Assembly: GCA_001592805.2 (NCBI GenBank)
Contig: CP051140.1
Coordinates: 3,969,501 to 4,033,500, forward strand
Source: Peltaster fructicola
Lineage: Eukaryota; Ascomycota; Dothideomycetes
Direction: 5' to 3'
Length of the DNA stretch: 64,000 bases
Shown here: positions 35,096 through 46,492 of the stretch, one piece after another
Layout: every line of letters starts with the position of its first letter
Numbering within the stretch: the first letter of the stretch is position 1
The notes under the pieces: model-generated
Told to the model about the DNA's origin: nothing
The model's database searches: none
The model's input: the letters and a program-made list of their open reading frames with translations, nothing else
Position numbers and translations under genes: made by a program

Positions 35096-35685
35096 TGTAC
35101 GGTTGGAACTCCGGGACAGTCAGCCGTCACATATCCTCGAAGAAACTCAAGAAGATCAAGAAGGCCAGATACTACTATGCTGGCGAGGAAGTGGATTCAG
35201 AACCGCTCCCAGAATCGGTCCCAGAACCACCAGCTAAAGCGACACAGCCAGAAAAGCCTTGTGCTCACAGACGTATGAGGTCTGGCCTGCCCGAGGATCC
35301 TCCGCCCGATCTGCTCATATCGAAGACTGTCGTTGTCACTCCTTTCGATGTGCTCAGTACACACGCTGCGGTCTACGTGTTCGCCGACCAATACGACATC
35401 GTTGGCTTGCAAGCCTTAGCATGGAACAAGTGTCGTGAGGCACTCTCCAAGTTGTCGTCCGATGAGGAAGCGAATCTGAAGGCTGTCATGCGGCTTGTCG
35501 ACTTTGCATATGTAAACACAGCGGAGCGCTCTGATCGTTTGGATCCACTACGCAATCTACTCACTGCCTATGCTGCAGACTTCCTAGCGGAATTTGCTGC
35601 TCGAGACGACTACCGAGAGCTGATACAACAACACCCGTCAGTAGCGATTGACATCATGGCTCATGTTGTCAAGCTCAAATACTGA
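34608..35685 (+). CDS. BTB/POZ-domain protein with Glu-Pro repeat
   Basis: Two exons: 34608-34678 and 34725-35685, joined across a 46-nt intron (GTATGC to AAAAG), giving 343 residues. The split serine codon restores frame exactly. The N-terminal half follows the fungal BTB pattern: FKFVVGKNEDVITLP, LVSLCSKPLQKLVSGSMNEA, then VAYLADTDAETFVRFAEYLVTGTY. A long insert replaces the end of the BTB fold; it carries six EP dipeptides and a lysine-rich KKLKKIKKARYYY segment. The C-terminal part resumes with HAAVYVFADQYDIVGLQALAWNKC, typical of this family. Such proteins dimerise and may serve as Cullin-3 adaptors, but most fungal members are uncharacterised. A start three codons later (34614) is also possible. 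Confidence 0.82.
35059..35094 (+). repeat. Hexanucleotide GAGCCT microsatellite, 6 units
   Basis: Six perfect GAGCCT units encode (Glu-Pro)6 inside the BTB gene. The unit is 6 bp, so length changes keep the frame. Confidence 0.95.
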
Positions 35686-38176
35686 GCATGGACACAAGGA
35701 TATGTGGTCGTCATACCAAAGGTCTTCCTTTAGATTCATCGCCCAAGCGATCACTGACTCACTGCGAACTGCCGGGTGCAGTATATGAAGATGCTGAGCA
35801 ACAAGCGATGATCCAAGCCACCGTGCTGAACCTTTTCGGCTTTCAAGTTTTTGCACAACGTATCATCTGAAGCTCAACTCAACCTTGAGATAGAAGACGA
35901 ATGCAACTGTGGCATCTCGACGTCGCCCGAACGCTGTCGCCATCGAATGGTACCTGTTATCTCGCGGTTGCTTGCACACCATGCCAGTAGAGGTCTCCGT
36001 GTCGCCTCTGCTTGCCTCCACCACTTCTTTCATGTATGGATGACACGACTGCATGCATGCTTCGCAGGATAATGAATCCTGCCGAGCAATCATGCAAGCA
36101 ATCAAAACTCTAGATTACTACCGTGTCAATTTCCAGTGCAGTGGACAAGCAAAGACAACTCTTATCGCTGCACACTCGCATGATCGACGGCCAAACAACC
36201 TGCTAGGCAGCATCCAGAGGCATGATATGCAGTGCGACGGACACAAAATCACGCAAGTGCAGTGGTTGAAACCCAGAGCAACGGCCGTTGTACGCTGCTG
36301 TGCTTGCTGCTCGACCGATACCTTGCAGACAGATATGCAGAGTCGGAGATTAAAGTCTATGTTATACAGCTCGAGCTGTCCGTGAGCGATGTGCAAGGAA
36401 CGGCACGAGTGTTGATCTCTCGCTCACCGTGCAGCGTGGGATGTCTTGTCTCGTGTGTAATCAACGACTCGACTCAACGCAACGCAACGAAAGCTACTGC
36501 TGGGAACACGGAAGAGCTTTGTACGTCTTGGGCAGCGACTGCATGAAGATACAAAAGAACATCGATACACTCGCTGGCTCGAGCCTGAGGCTCAATGGTG
36601 TGGAGATTGCCTGCTGAACCAGGATGATGCATCAATGACAACATCGTACTCTGGACGTTCACGATTCTTTGCATGCACGCTGGTCGCTTAGAAAGTGCAT
36701 GCACAGCACGGACAACAATGCCGATGTATAAGAGTATCGAAAGCACAGTCCATCTACCAGCATTGGCGAAATCCGTTGGCTGGAATGAGGAGAAAGGGGA
36801 CGACTGACGAAGAACTAAGCGAAGGAGAGTGATTTGGCTCGTCCCAGACAATCTTTGCACTCGTGATCCTCACGAATGACACATTTTCAGTGTCTGAAAG
36901 GCACGAGAAGCTTTAACCTGAAGGATCGCACTGCTACTCGTGTCATCTGGCGCCTCATCGAGGGTAGGGTGCTAGCTGATTCGTGCGACGATCTTGGCGG
37001 CAATGTTGGCGATGCTGTGTAGCAGTGTCAGTGCTTGCAGCTGGGATCTTGTCGTGCAGCAGGCTCAGCAGCAGGGCGTCACAAAGGCCACGAACACTAC
37101 TTTCCGTTGGAATGCGAGAGCTCCACAGGCCCGTCGTCTGGGCTTTCGGTGACAATACTTCTCAACAGCCAGCCAGCCCCCAACTGATCTACTTTGAGGT
37201 ACTTGGGTGAAGGACTTTCTCTTTGTACAGTCAGGGCTGGAAGCAGCCAGGTGATCAAAGAGGCGTCGCTACCTGACGGGATGTATCGAACGGCTCTTGG
37301 CTCATCACACGAACGTGGCCTTGCAGGCGAAGAGGCGTGCGTAGCACTAAAGCACCCACGATTAGCTCGACCATACCACTTCGAGGAAGGCCATTAGCAA
37401 ATGGAGTGAACCCTCTTTTTACTGCTGCTGCTGCTGCTGCTGCTACGGCTGCGTACTCGTCGTCTGGAGCGCCGGGCTTTTGTCGCCCACCCGTGAGCCG
37501 TATCACATCTCTGGATAGGAGCACATCCCACTCTTTAGGTGATCTGCAGTCGTCAAGGTCCACGAGCTAGCGAGTGGGAAAAAGCTGGAGCAGGGAATTT
37601 GCTTGTACCTTTCCACTGTTGCCAGCAGGCAAAAGCTACTTGGGCGATGCCTTGTCACTACAACTGACTCTGTACAGCTCTATGCACGGAACTCCATCAA
37701 GCCGCCCAGATTGGCTATTCGCTTGCATTCCGAGACACCGTTCTGCCTGCGAGTCCATTGAAGCACGACTACTGGGACCCCTCTTCTTCTCGCACCTGCC
37801 GATGCACGCCATCTAACATGGTGTTGTGGACATTTTCTTTGACCTTGTAGGTTGGAGGTTTCATATATCACCTCATACTCCCTCGCCATTCTCTCACACC
37901 CTTCCCTCTATCACCATCACATCATCTCTCCCTGTCATGACCTAAGCCCTTGCACAACAACAACAACAAGGAACCTCTTGCGTCAGCCTCATCACAACTC
38001 ACGACTACAGCAAATTCCCTATTTACTGCCGCTAGCACGCAATACTGTCCGTGCGTCTATGAATCATCGCAGAGGTCGTTGACACACAACCATCATTGTA
38101 TAAAACTATCCGACTCCGCCTGTATTCCGCCTTCACAAGCACACCCTACTCTCAAGATCTTCGTATCCTCACAATC
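35686..38176. other. 2.5-kb intergenic region, CTG tract, doubtful small ORF
   Basis: No gene is confidently supported. A minus-strand frame at 37563-37255 begins MDLDDCRSPKEWDVLLSRD, continues RLTGGRQKPGAPDDEYAAV with a poly-alanine run from a CTG/CAG microsatellite, and then VKRGFTPFANG. It reads like the start of a protein, but I cannot extend it by splicing. A second minus-strand stretch near 37155-36955 (SSVRGLCDALLLSLLHDK) may be related. The last 300 bp before 38177 are pyrimidine- and CA-rich, fitting a long 5' UTR for the ECL1 gene. Confidence 0.35.
37422..37445. repeat. (CTG)7 trinucleotide microsatellite
   Basis: Seven CTG units followed by CTA. On the minus strand this would code for alanines in the doubtful frame 37563-37255. 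Confidence 0.9.
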
Positions 38177-38557
38177 ATGGATTGCTTTCACGACTTCTGC
38201 CTTGCCTGCGACAAGCAGTGCACAGATGGTCCATACTGTTCTCAAACATGCCGACTGGTCGATTTGGAGAAGGGCAACACCTCTACACCTTCGTCTCCTT
38301 CCAGCGCACCAGGCAGCCACTTCAGACAGACATCATGGACTCAGTCAAGCGCTTCAAGGCTAAGCAGGACACAAACATCACCTGCCGTTAAGACAGACTC
38401 CGGTCGACAGCTCACGCCATCATCCTCCCGCACATCTCTAACGTCGACGTCGAGTGTGTCGAGTGCAATGACTGAGCAAGCCAGGCTCGAATTGCAAGAC
38501 TACTTCAGCTCATTCGACCAGACTCGTGCTGCAAAGCGACGATCGAGTGTACGATGA
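38177..38557 (+). CDS. ECL1-family zinc-binding life-span regulator
   Basis: A 126-residue single-exon gene. The first 25 residues carry the family's cysteine signature: MDCFHDFCLACDKQC followed by YCSQTCRLVDLEK. This matches the Ecl1 zinc-binding pattern of S. pombe ecl1-3 and its fungal homologues, short proteins that extend chronological life span and respond to nutrient or metal limitation. The rest is Ser/Thr-rich and disordered, with a short acidic-aromatic element (ELQDYFSSFDQ) near the C-terminus that also recurs in the family. The start at 38177 is chosen because the conserved MDC begins there, although the frame is open upstream to 38096. Confidence 0.85.
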   Translation: MDCFHDFCLACDKQCTDGPYCSQTCRLVDLEKGNTSTPSSPSSAPGSHFRQTSWTQSSASRLSRTQTSPAVKTDSGRQLTPSSSRTSLTSTSSVSSAMTEQARLELQDYFSSFDQTRAAKRRSSVR

Positions 38558-39687
38558 CCACCGAAGGATTAAACGTATCTGCACGACATGTCTCAGCACG
38601 TCCTGTAGATCAGCAGCACACTCAACCCAGTCACCAAATACACCTTCTACGACTCACTGTTGATGTCTACACCTCATCATAATCACGACCACATAATGCA
38701 TCGACATCATCATGTATCAACAAAAGCCTGTTTTTCAACCGCATACTGCATCAATATAGCGAATATCAGCCGGCGTGCTGCATCATCGCCCTCACTCTCG
38801 GCGCTACTACACCCTACTCACTGTTGGATACCCGGATCTCTTGGAATATGGAAGGAATCGGGGAATTGGCGCACATGCTTGGAATATGAATCTCTTGAGG
38901 CCCAATGGGCTGTCTGCTCGAGCAGCAACTCAACCTTGATAACGGAGGATAGTCCTGCAGGAGGATCTGCAACCAAGATAGCTATCTTGGTCGTCCCTAC
39001 ACCACTAGCTAAATCTTCGAATCAAAGTATCGTCCTTCTTATCACCAAGGTATCAACTCGTGTCCTATCTGCTATCCTTATCGCATGCTACATAGATACG
39101 ATATGATCCTGCTATGGCTGCAGGGCATCCCACGCAACACCTCAGGGAGGTTTAACTACGTACCAGGCTGGAGCGCTGAGGCCGTCGCACACCATCCACG
39201 CACGAAGACGTCAACTTTATGCAATCGAATGAAGTGCGTCAGCAACGACGGTCTCTAGCACTCATTCTATGGCTCCCCGCTCATGTACGACTCTAGGGCT
39301 TGAAATTGCGATGGCTTCTGATGACCAGTACCTGTTCTTGGGTGGCTCTAGCCACGTGCAGAGCTTGGCTGCATGCAGTAAGCAAAGCGCGTGTGCGTAT
39401 CACGATCTTTGCCGCGGCGGCAGCAGGTCGGAATGCTGGGCGATCGTGAGATGACGAATGACTTTTGCTCAAGATCTACCACTGTCAGCGGCCCTATATG
39501 AAGCCATCGTCTTCTGTTCGGAGACTGAATGTCACTGGAACCATAATAGCGCAGGGCACTGGACTTGCTAGCTGTCAGCAGGACAGTTTTCACGACTCAT
39601 ACGATATTAGTCTTCTATGATAGTGACACTGAGCATCATTGCTGCTCCTCCTGGCGCCACATCCGATCTCCTGACGACATCTCTTCA
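38558..39687. other. Convergent intergenic region with perfect palindrome
   Basis: Frames here are short and have no recognised features. The region contains a 20-bp perfect palindrome (listed separately) and a 10-bp palindrome TCCTGCAGGA at 38953-38962. Confidence 0.45.
38972..38991. repeat. 20-bp perfect palindrome
   Basis: ACCAAGATAGCTATCTTGGT equals its own reverse complement. There is no spacer, so it resembles a dimeric protein-binding site or cruciform seed more than a hairpin RNA. Confidence 0.9.
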
Positions 39688-42058
39688 CTAAAGGAGACCC
39701 ACGACGCCCAACACGACGACATAGCCCAGCACACTGTGCGAGGATGATGAGAGTACACCTCCACCTTGGTACGGCAGGGCAGAGTGTCCGCTCGCGGAAA
39801 TCCGCTCACCAGTCGAAGTGGTAGTGCCAGTCTTCAAGCTGCCTTGCTGTGCTGCTGCAAGCGTCCTTGAATCTTGTATGCCAGGAACAGATGCGTGTAT
39901 TACAACACCTCCGTCGGACCTTGCAGCAGAGTCGATCGGACCTGACACTGCTGCAGGCTGGCCTCCAGGGATGACCGTGGTGGAGCCTATGCCAACTGCG
40001 GATGCCGACTTGAGTGTTACAATCGTGGATCTTGCTCCGAGAGGGATAGTAGCATCGTCGATATACCCAGCAGATGTCGCTGAGAAATCCAACGCAGCAA
40101 GAACGGCAGCCACTCGAGACACAACGTTGATGCCAAGTGGCAATCCCTCAACACCTCGTAGTGCGGTGTCTGAAGCTTGAACGGCCACCGGAATAGTCTG
40201 CCCAATATAGGCTGCTGTCAGGCTATGTCCATTGACGATGAGTGCTGAGCCTTGTGCAGCGAGAGAGTAAGTGGTCCCCTGCACTATTGCTGTCCCGCCT
40301 TCTGCCAGGACTTGCGAGCCTAGGAGAATGGACTTGATCACTGCTAGTGATGGTACTCCTGTGTCTTCGACATGACCATTACTTGTCAGGCGAGTTGTGG
40401 CTCTTACACCCATGACGGACTGCTGTTGAGTATAATCCACCACAGCCTGAACAACAACTTCGCTGATCGGAGCCCCGCCGCTATCTCTGAAGGTTATCAT
40501 CTCAGTTGCAGGTATTATCATATCGGACCCCGGATGGACTTGTGGCATGCTTGTTATGCGAGGTTCTTGCGCAAGACAGTCATTGCAGAGCAACGTAGTC
40601 GGAAGACCTGTATCTTGAAAGAACTGAGGCTGTATACTGGTGGACGTTACGAAAGGTCCTTCTGAGGTTTGTACGTTCACTATTACTGTGTCGGGGTATT
40701 GGGTTTGCGGCAGAGGTGCCGGGTGCCCGACTGTCAATGCGGTCGTTGAGAATGCTTCTGTTGTCGGGATGTCTACTATCACCGTGTCTGGGCTCTGGGC
40801 AGACAGTAGAGGTGCTGGGTGCCCGACTGAGACTGCAGCTGGAGAGTACACAACATAGGTTGTAAGTGTAGCTGCTGAACGTGGATCCGCCGTTGACATA
40901 GATATTCCTGCAAGGTCGGTGTCCTGCGTCGATGATAAAGGTACTGGCATGTAGGTTGGAACCGTATATGTCGCTGCTCGTGTGACAGTCGAAATGAATG
41001 CCGCTATACTGGTCACTGGCCCCCATCCGCTGCCACAACCCGTGATCCAGCAGTTCTGCATGATCGATGCTATCAATGGGTCGTCGTGAGTCAACGGAAG
41101 AAGGTCCGCGGTCGTGATACATGGTGCGTCGAGCACCAGGAGTACCATCGCCAAATACATCCATGCTGTCCAAAGCTTGTGCACAAGTGGCGCTGGCGGG
41201 AGGCGAGCTCAACTGTATCTCGCCATCGCAATAGGTATGAGCTACAGCATCTGTCGATACAGAACATTGGAGATTGCCTGTACCTGTTGACACCTGGAGA
41301 TTGGTATACGACAGCGTGGGATGCTCATCGCACCATGCCGTAGGATATGTACTGCGTCGTGTTAGTAGATACGCCATACGACGCTCAGTACTTACAGTGT
41401 GCTTGTGATCCCATTCACGACGCCAATTTGTGTCTTTGTTGTTGACTGCTTTGTTATAGTCGAAGCAGGTATGAACGGCCATTGCAGGCTATAGCTTGAC
41501 ACGACGTCAAGCTCTTGCTGGTCATACTGTGTGCTTTGCTGAACGATGCTCCCAGCAGGATCTAGGTCCACATACACTGTAGCTTGAAGATGATGAGCGC
41601 TGAGACTTGCATGTGTGTAATCGACTAACCAATCGTCCTTATATCTGTCCACTTTTGCCAATAGTTGCGAGTGAATCCTCCGTTGGCGATGCATAAGGAC
41701 GGTAATAGTAATGACATAGTCGAGATGATGATGCCTGACACAAATGGCAAAGACCAGGCGCCTGATCCCAGTAATGTCGTCGTAGGCTGTGTGTACGTTG
41801 AAGGTTTGGCTGAAACATCAGATGATGTTGTCAAGCCTGAGCTCAGAAGGTCCAGCGACGGTAGGGTTGTCTCTGGGTCGGTCCAAGGACTGGAAGATGC
41901 GATAGAAGAGCTGTCTGCAGCAACAAAGCTGCCATCTGAATAGCACAAGTCAATCGTCATGCTGGCCGAGCGAAACGATACTCACTTGTGATAGACACCA
42001 TATCTGCGGCAGCTGCTGTTGCGATCGCACATAGCGAGAATGCCAATGCTCTGAGCAT
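39688..42058 (-). CDS. Secreted GPI-anchored Ser/Thr-rich protein
   Basis: Five exons on the minus strand: 42058-41986, 41935-41630, 41576-41396, 41351-41146 and 41069-39688, all joining in phase to 715 residues. Introns are 50, 53, 44 and 76 nt; the last has an alternative donor/acceptor pair. Exon 1 encodes the signal peptide MLRALAFSLCAIATAAAA. The middle region has cysteines (CWITGCGSGWG, LLCNDCLAQEP) and a Tyr/Thr-rich stretch with two copies of VGHPAPL followed by SPDTVIV/YPDTVIV. A region with SILLGSQVLAEGGTAIVQG and YSLAAQGSALIVNGHS resembles the self-repeating propeller-like motif of large fungal wall proteins. The C-terminus (SSSSHSVLGYVVVLGVVGLL) is a GPI-attachment signal. No catalytic domain is seen. 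It is probably a plasma-membrane or wall protein. Confidence 0.75.
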
Positions 42059-43917
42059 CGTACTCGACCGGTACCTTCAGACTGTGTCTGAGTTGTGTGA
42101 GTATGCAACGATGGGCATGAAGCTTTTGTCAACAAATGCAAGCACCTGCAAGATAGCCTGACATTGTCCATTCAGCCGTGAAGGGCAAGCGCCAACAGGT
42201 GAGGTGTTCCGTAATCTGTGAGCTGTGTGTGGTAGGACTGCTGCCGTTGAGGTCCGGACAGGACGTACAAGCATTGCGTGTTCCTGAACGCAAAGCCGAA
42301 GCTCTCCTGGATGTGTGCTGACGTCTTAGTCTCGCGCCGCGGGCGATAGGAGGCTGCTCGACATGGCGCACCACTTTTACGACCTTGCAGCCGATGGTGC
42401 TGGGTGATATGCTACATGCTGCACGAATACAGTCTGCCGCGATGCCATCAATCCCGACCCAGATGGATCTGGTGTTTGCTTGGCGATATCTTGCCTCTCT
42501 AGTACGTTCACCTTCATGATAGGTAGCGGAGCATGACCATTCCCTCAAAGTAATGGAGCGCTGGTGCCCGTTTTGGCAAGAGACCTTGTGAGGTGATCCA
42601 GATGAAGCTGGTGATGATATCGAAGTCCATAGCCTGGATTGCTGAATAGCCAGCCACATCACGCCTTTCATCCCTTGCATTTCATGCATGGACCGATTTG
42701 GGCTGTCTCAGTGAGTAGCCACTCGTTGGCGAGCATATGGCCGAGGCCTGATTGGTGATTCAATGCACATCGAGCGACATTGTACAACCTCTCGTCTTCC
42801 GCATAGTGATAGCACGTGCGGTCTTCTGTTCACTAGGGTGCAATCAGATACCAACCCTCAGCGTATGGGCGTCAATAGTCTTGAACGCTAGTCTCAGCAG
42901 AACAACGAGAACTCGGCCGGGAATACGCACGACAGAAGTCGCCATCTGATCAACGATCTTCGTGCACCCAAAGCTGTGTGCAATTGCGCCGACTTTGCTG
43001 GTTTGCGGCAGACTTGTGGTCCTGTGAGATGGAAGCTCGCTAGACTACTCAGTGTCAATGGCCGTGGCTGCTGCTCTTCTTATTGGACCAATTGAGTAAT
43101 TGAACGAGGCGCAGTGCATCATTCAATTCGGTATGGGTAGTCACAAGACATCCCGTGGAAGCTGATAGTATCGATCACAAATCCGCAGGCGCTTCACAGC
43201 GTGAGAGCTGTGGTTCACGCGATTCCATGTAGTGTTTGTCCTCTTTAAGTAACGAGATTGCGTGCAGTGCTCTGGATGAGATGAGGTCGACGCTCTTGGC
43301 TTGTCCGCGACAGCAGGACGAATGTTCATGGTTGCTGGAGTACAAGCTCAGCACGTCTGATGCTTAGCGACGAGTTGATAGCTGTGTCAAGAGTTATGAC
43401 CGTTGTACCGATCAGCGTACAGTGATGGTACCTTGACTTGTGCGTAATGTGCGCCATATGATGCAGTCTGGTCGGATTGGTCTGCGATGTCGTTTGGATT
43501 TGATCCAGGCAGTAGTTGTGCACTCAGATTTGCTCAATTGAGATTTTCTGCTTTGTTGGCATCATTTGTGGGAGAGGATGTTCCGGTGAGACTGATGCTA
43601 TCAGATTCGTTTGCGAAGCAATGTCATGTTGGCGATCTTTGATGTTCTGAATCTTACGATCAGTCAGAATTAGCGTGTTATGCGTTCGAAGTGCGAGTAC
43701 TAGCTGGTATAACTCCTACGGACGGCGTCAATGGCTTGTGGTCGATCTTCAGCATGAGGATTGATGAACCAGTGCAGTCTGCCAAGCTCCTTGCAGGTAC
43801 GTCCAGCATTGTAGCGACCACGCTATGGACTGTGTTCGAGCAAGGCTGTTCTTTACTTCACCAGAACATCTTGGGCTGCCTTGTGTCGGGTGACGAGTCG
43901 AATGCTGCCGTTGCACC

Positions 43918-44493
43918 ATGCCACTGTTTGAAGAGAGCGATCGCGACCTGCTTGGCAACGACGAAGCCCCCTATGGCTTCGAGCGGATTGTTATTGGCAG
44001 TCCAGGCGTAAGCACACACTGGTTAATGAGCAATCAAGTTCTGGTATCGCGACTTCTGGCTCGACATGCGCATTTGAGTAAATGCAATCAGCCTCACCAG
44101 CTGCAACGGTTCAGTGCTAAGCTTGCTTTAGGGGATGCGCAGCTCTGGCCTCGTAATCGTCCGACTTTGGAACTCCGTCCTCTGGTGGCTACAATGTTGA
44201 GCGAGTCAACGAGTCCTCCAGATCCTGACATATGTACAAATGTTCCGGCATCTGGTCGTCAACAATCCTGTCCATACTCACACAGCTGCGGTGGATTACC
44301 ATCGCTGATCTCTGGCATATATGCGTCGCTCGACGCCCTTGTTGCTCAGACTCGGTTGCTGGTCGAGGTGTGCCAAGCGTTCGAGAAGTCGTTCAGCTCT
44401 GAGCTGGAGCAGTGCTGGATACCGCTTTGTCGACAACGAGTCGCATGCCGCACACGCAGCACAGAATGCGACCTTCGCCTTGACTCTGGGTGA
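43918..44493 (+). CDS. Doubtful ORF, unrecognised
   Basis: A 191-codon frame starting MPLFEESDRDLLGNDEAPYG, with a helical Leu-rich segment LDALVAQTRLLVEVCQAF. In another frame the following DNA ends convincingly (LGEVTRCELIEMKIPIFSI, stop at 44545), so an intron around 44400 may be missing from this model. No domain is recognised. It could be a lineage-specific gene. Confidence 0.25.
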   Translation: MPLFEESDRDLLGNDEAPYGFERIVIGSPGVSTHWLMSNQVLVSRLLARHAHLSKCNQPHQLQRFSAKLALGDAQLWPRNRPTLELRPLVATMLSESTSPPDPDICTNVPASGRQQSCPYSHSCGGLPSLISGIYASLDALVAQTRLLVEVCQAFEKSFSSELEQCWIPLCRQRVACRTRSTECDLRLDSG

Positions 44494-44546
44494 AGTAACT
44501 AGATGCGAACTCATTGAGATGAAGATACCCATATTCAGCATTTGAC

Positions 44547-44927
44547 CTAAACATCAGTGCTCCTTGTTATCGAACGTCGCGGTACTTCTCTCTCGAGTGT
44601 GCCAGCGACTTCTCCCAAGACACTCTCAGTCGGGTATTCTTCGGGGAAGCAATACAGCATAGTAGAGTACAACTGTGATATCTTCAACGTCTCGCAAGCT
44701 CTTTCTTCAACATCGCCCTCGAAGTCTGTTAGAGTCCAGACTTCATAGTCGCACCCGACAGAGAGTACTGTTACATTGCAGCCTAGGTCCACGTTTTTCT
44801 CAACCGGAATGACAGCAGGTCTGGTCGTGGCAGTAGCTGCATTTTGCACACTATGACCTGTACCACTTGCAAGGATGCTGTTGAAGCGTCGAGCTGGGCA
44901 TATGTCGTTAACATCGAGACACCATGA
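44547..44927 (-). CDS. Doubtful cysteine-containing ORF, 5' end unknown
   Basis: About 127 codons read as a natural protein: CLDVNDICPARRFNSIL, then VDLGCNVTVLSVGCDYEVW, ending TESVLGEVAGTLEREVPRR before the stop. No ATG is in frame at the left edge, so an upstream exon joined by an intron is needed; candidate acceptors exist, but I could not find one that keeps frame with an upstream start. The four regularly spaced cysteines would suit a small secreted protein, but no signal peptide was found. Confidence 0.3.
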   Translation of the reverse strand, partial: SWCLDVNDICPARRFNSILASGTGHSVQNAATATTRPAVIPVEKNVDLGCNVTVLSVGCDYEVWTLTDFEGDVEERACETLKISQLYSTMLYCFPEEYPTESVLGEVAGTLEREVPRRSITRSTDV

Positions 44928-45248
44928 GCTTTCTCAAACAGGACGGCTGCAGCTCACGAGCTGGATCTGTCGTGCGAAGTATACGAGGTGAACGAGAAGG
45001 AAGAGGAACCTGATACCAATACTGAGAGGCTGTTCAGACCTGTACTAGAAGCTGAATAGCTGAATGAGATGCCGGGAGCCAATGTGTTGTGTAGGAGCTC
45101 CTGCGTAAGGTGAATCAATGATGGTGTTCGAGTTCGCGGAAGAGATGCGGTGAACAATCTCCCAGTCACGACTTTTGTCACTTTCATATTCGAGGTCACG
45201 CGTCAAGATCGACCACCAGCGATTGAGAATATACACATTCCCACCACG

Positions 45249-46055
45249 ATGCAGTCCATATTGCGCGGCCTGAGCCTGGCGCTCCTCCTGAGCCAAGCAC
45301 AAGCTCTCTACTTCTTCCTCGACGGGCCACAGCAGAAATGTAAGCGCAATGTTCGATTGGGCGAACAGTGTTGACAAACTCGCCAGGTTTCTTCGAAGAA
45401 CTACCAAAGGGCACATTGGTGGTTGGTATGTGAGACCAGCAGTAGTACGGACTTAGGCTTACGCATACAGGTACATACAAGGCTACAACCTGGAACGAGC
45501 AAAGCAAGTCGTATGGCGACAACCCTGCGATGGTCAGTTGACACCTTTCATTGTTGAAGCAATGCTGACATCGACCAGGGAGTCACGATCACTGTCGATG
45601 AGACCTTCGACAACGACCACCGAGTAGTGTACCAGAAGGGCGCATCGACAGGAAAGTTCACCTTCTCGGCAGCTGATGCTGGTGACCATAGGCTCTGTTT
45701 TACACCAACAGGAATTCCTGCAAGTGGAGGCTTCCTGTTTGGTGGCAGCCAGACCGGCGCGGTCAAATTCGAGCTCGACATGGTTATTGGTGCGACGTCT
45801 GCTCTTCAGAGCTCTGACAAGGACAAGATGAGTGAGGTGGTGCAAAGGGTGAAGGACTTGAATGCACGATTGCAGGACGTTCGACGAGAGCAGATCTTCC
45901 AGCGAGAAAGAGAGGCTGAGTTCAGAGATCAGAGTGAGAGTGTCAATGCGAGAGTGGTCAGGTGGTCGTTGATCCAGCTGGCTGTGCTGGCTGTCACTTG
46001 TGCCTGGCAGCTGAGCTACCTGAGGGCCTTCTTTATCAAGCAAAAGTTGACTTAA
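45249..46055 (+). CDS. p24-alpha family cargo receptor (Erp1/TMED9-like)
   Basis: Four exons: 45249-45339, 45387-45425, 45471-45532 and 45579-46055, giving 222 residues, the usual p24 size. The signal peptide is MQSILRGLSLALLLSQAQA. The mature start LYFFLDGPQQKCFFEELPKG is characteristic of the alpha subfamily. The GOLD domain follows with its second cysteine in GDHRLCFTPTG. Next come a coiled-coil (VVQRVKDLNARLQDVRREQ), the conserved REAEFRDQSESVNARVVRWS, and one membrane helix. The short cytosolic tail RAFFIKQKLT carries the aromatic and basic sorting signals for COPII and COPI. The protein cycles between ER and Golgi, selecting cargo such as GPI-anchored proteins, relevant because two GPI-anchored proteins lie in this window. 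Confidence 0.93.
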
Positions 46056-46492
46056 CGAGATGAGATCTTCAGAAGATGTTCAAGCTGAAGCATTGTGACG
46101 TTGGGTGTCGAAGGTTTGTTGTGGGACGGGTTTCATGCTTGCATAGGATGAAGTACCACTCTTGCCACAAACCTGAGCTGTGTGCCCCCTCGAGGATGCC
46201 ATTTGTTGTATGTTCCTGAGCAGCTGTAGCTGGAGGACACCAGACAGTGACACGGAGAAACGGGACGAAGGGAATGAGCACTTCGATGTACAGAGGTATA
46301 TATACAGCATATATGGTCATGATCTTGATCAGATGCAGGTTGATTCATCCCTGATGAGATCCAACTCAGGATTAACATTGCCTGCCTCTCCAAGCGTTAG
46401 TAGCACTCATCCAACATGCTCTAAGGTAAGCGTCATAAAATCGTGAAAGCACCATGATGCTCATGGTGTCGCTGAGTAATGCTTGTTGTTTT
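46056..46492. other. Convergent 3' flanks, nothing recognised
   Basis: The 437 bp between the p24 stop and the RasGEF stop contain no supportable gene. Confidence 0.5.

Larger units (their letters stand above)
42059..45248. other. 3.2-kb region without a confident gene
   Basis: Two stretches read like protein and are listed separately as doubtful (43918-44493 plus, 44547-44927 minus). The remaining frames have biased or unconvincing composition. The first few hundred bases hold the promoter of the GPI protein and the last hundred that of the p24 gene. Confidence 0.4.
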
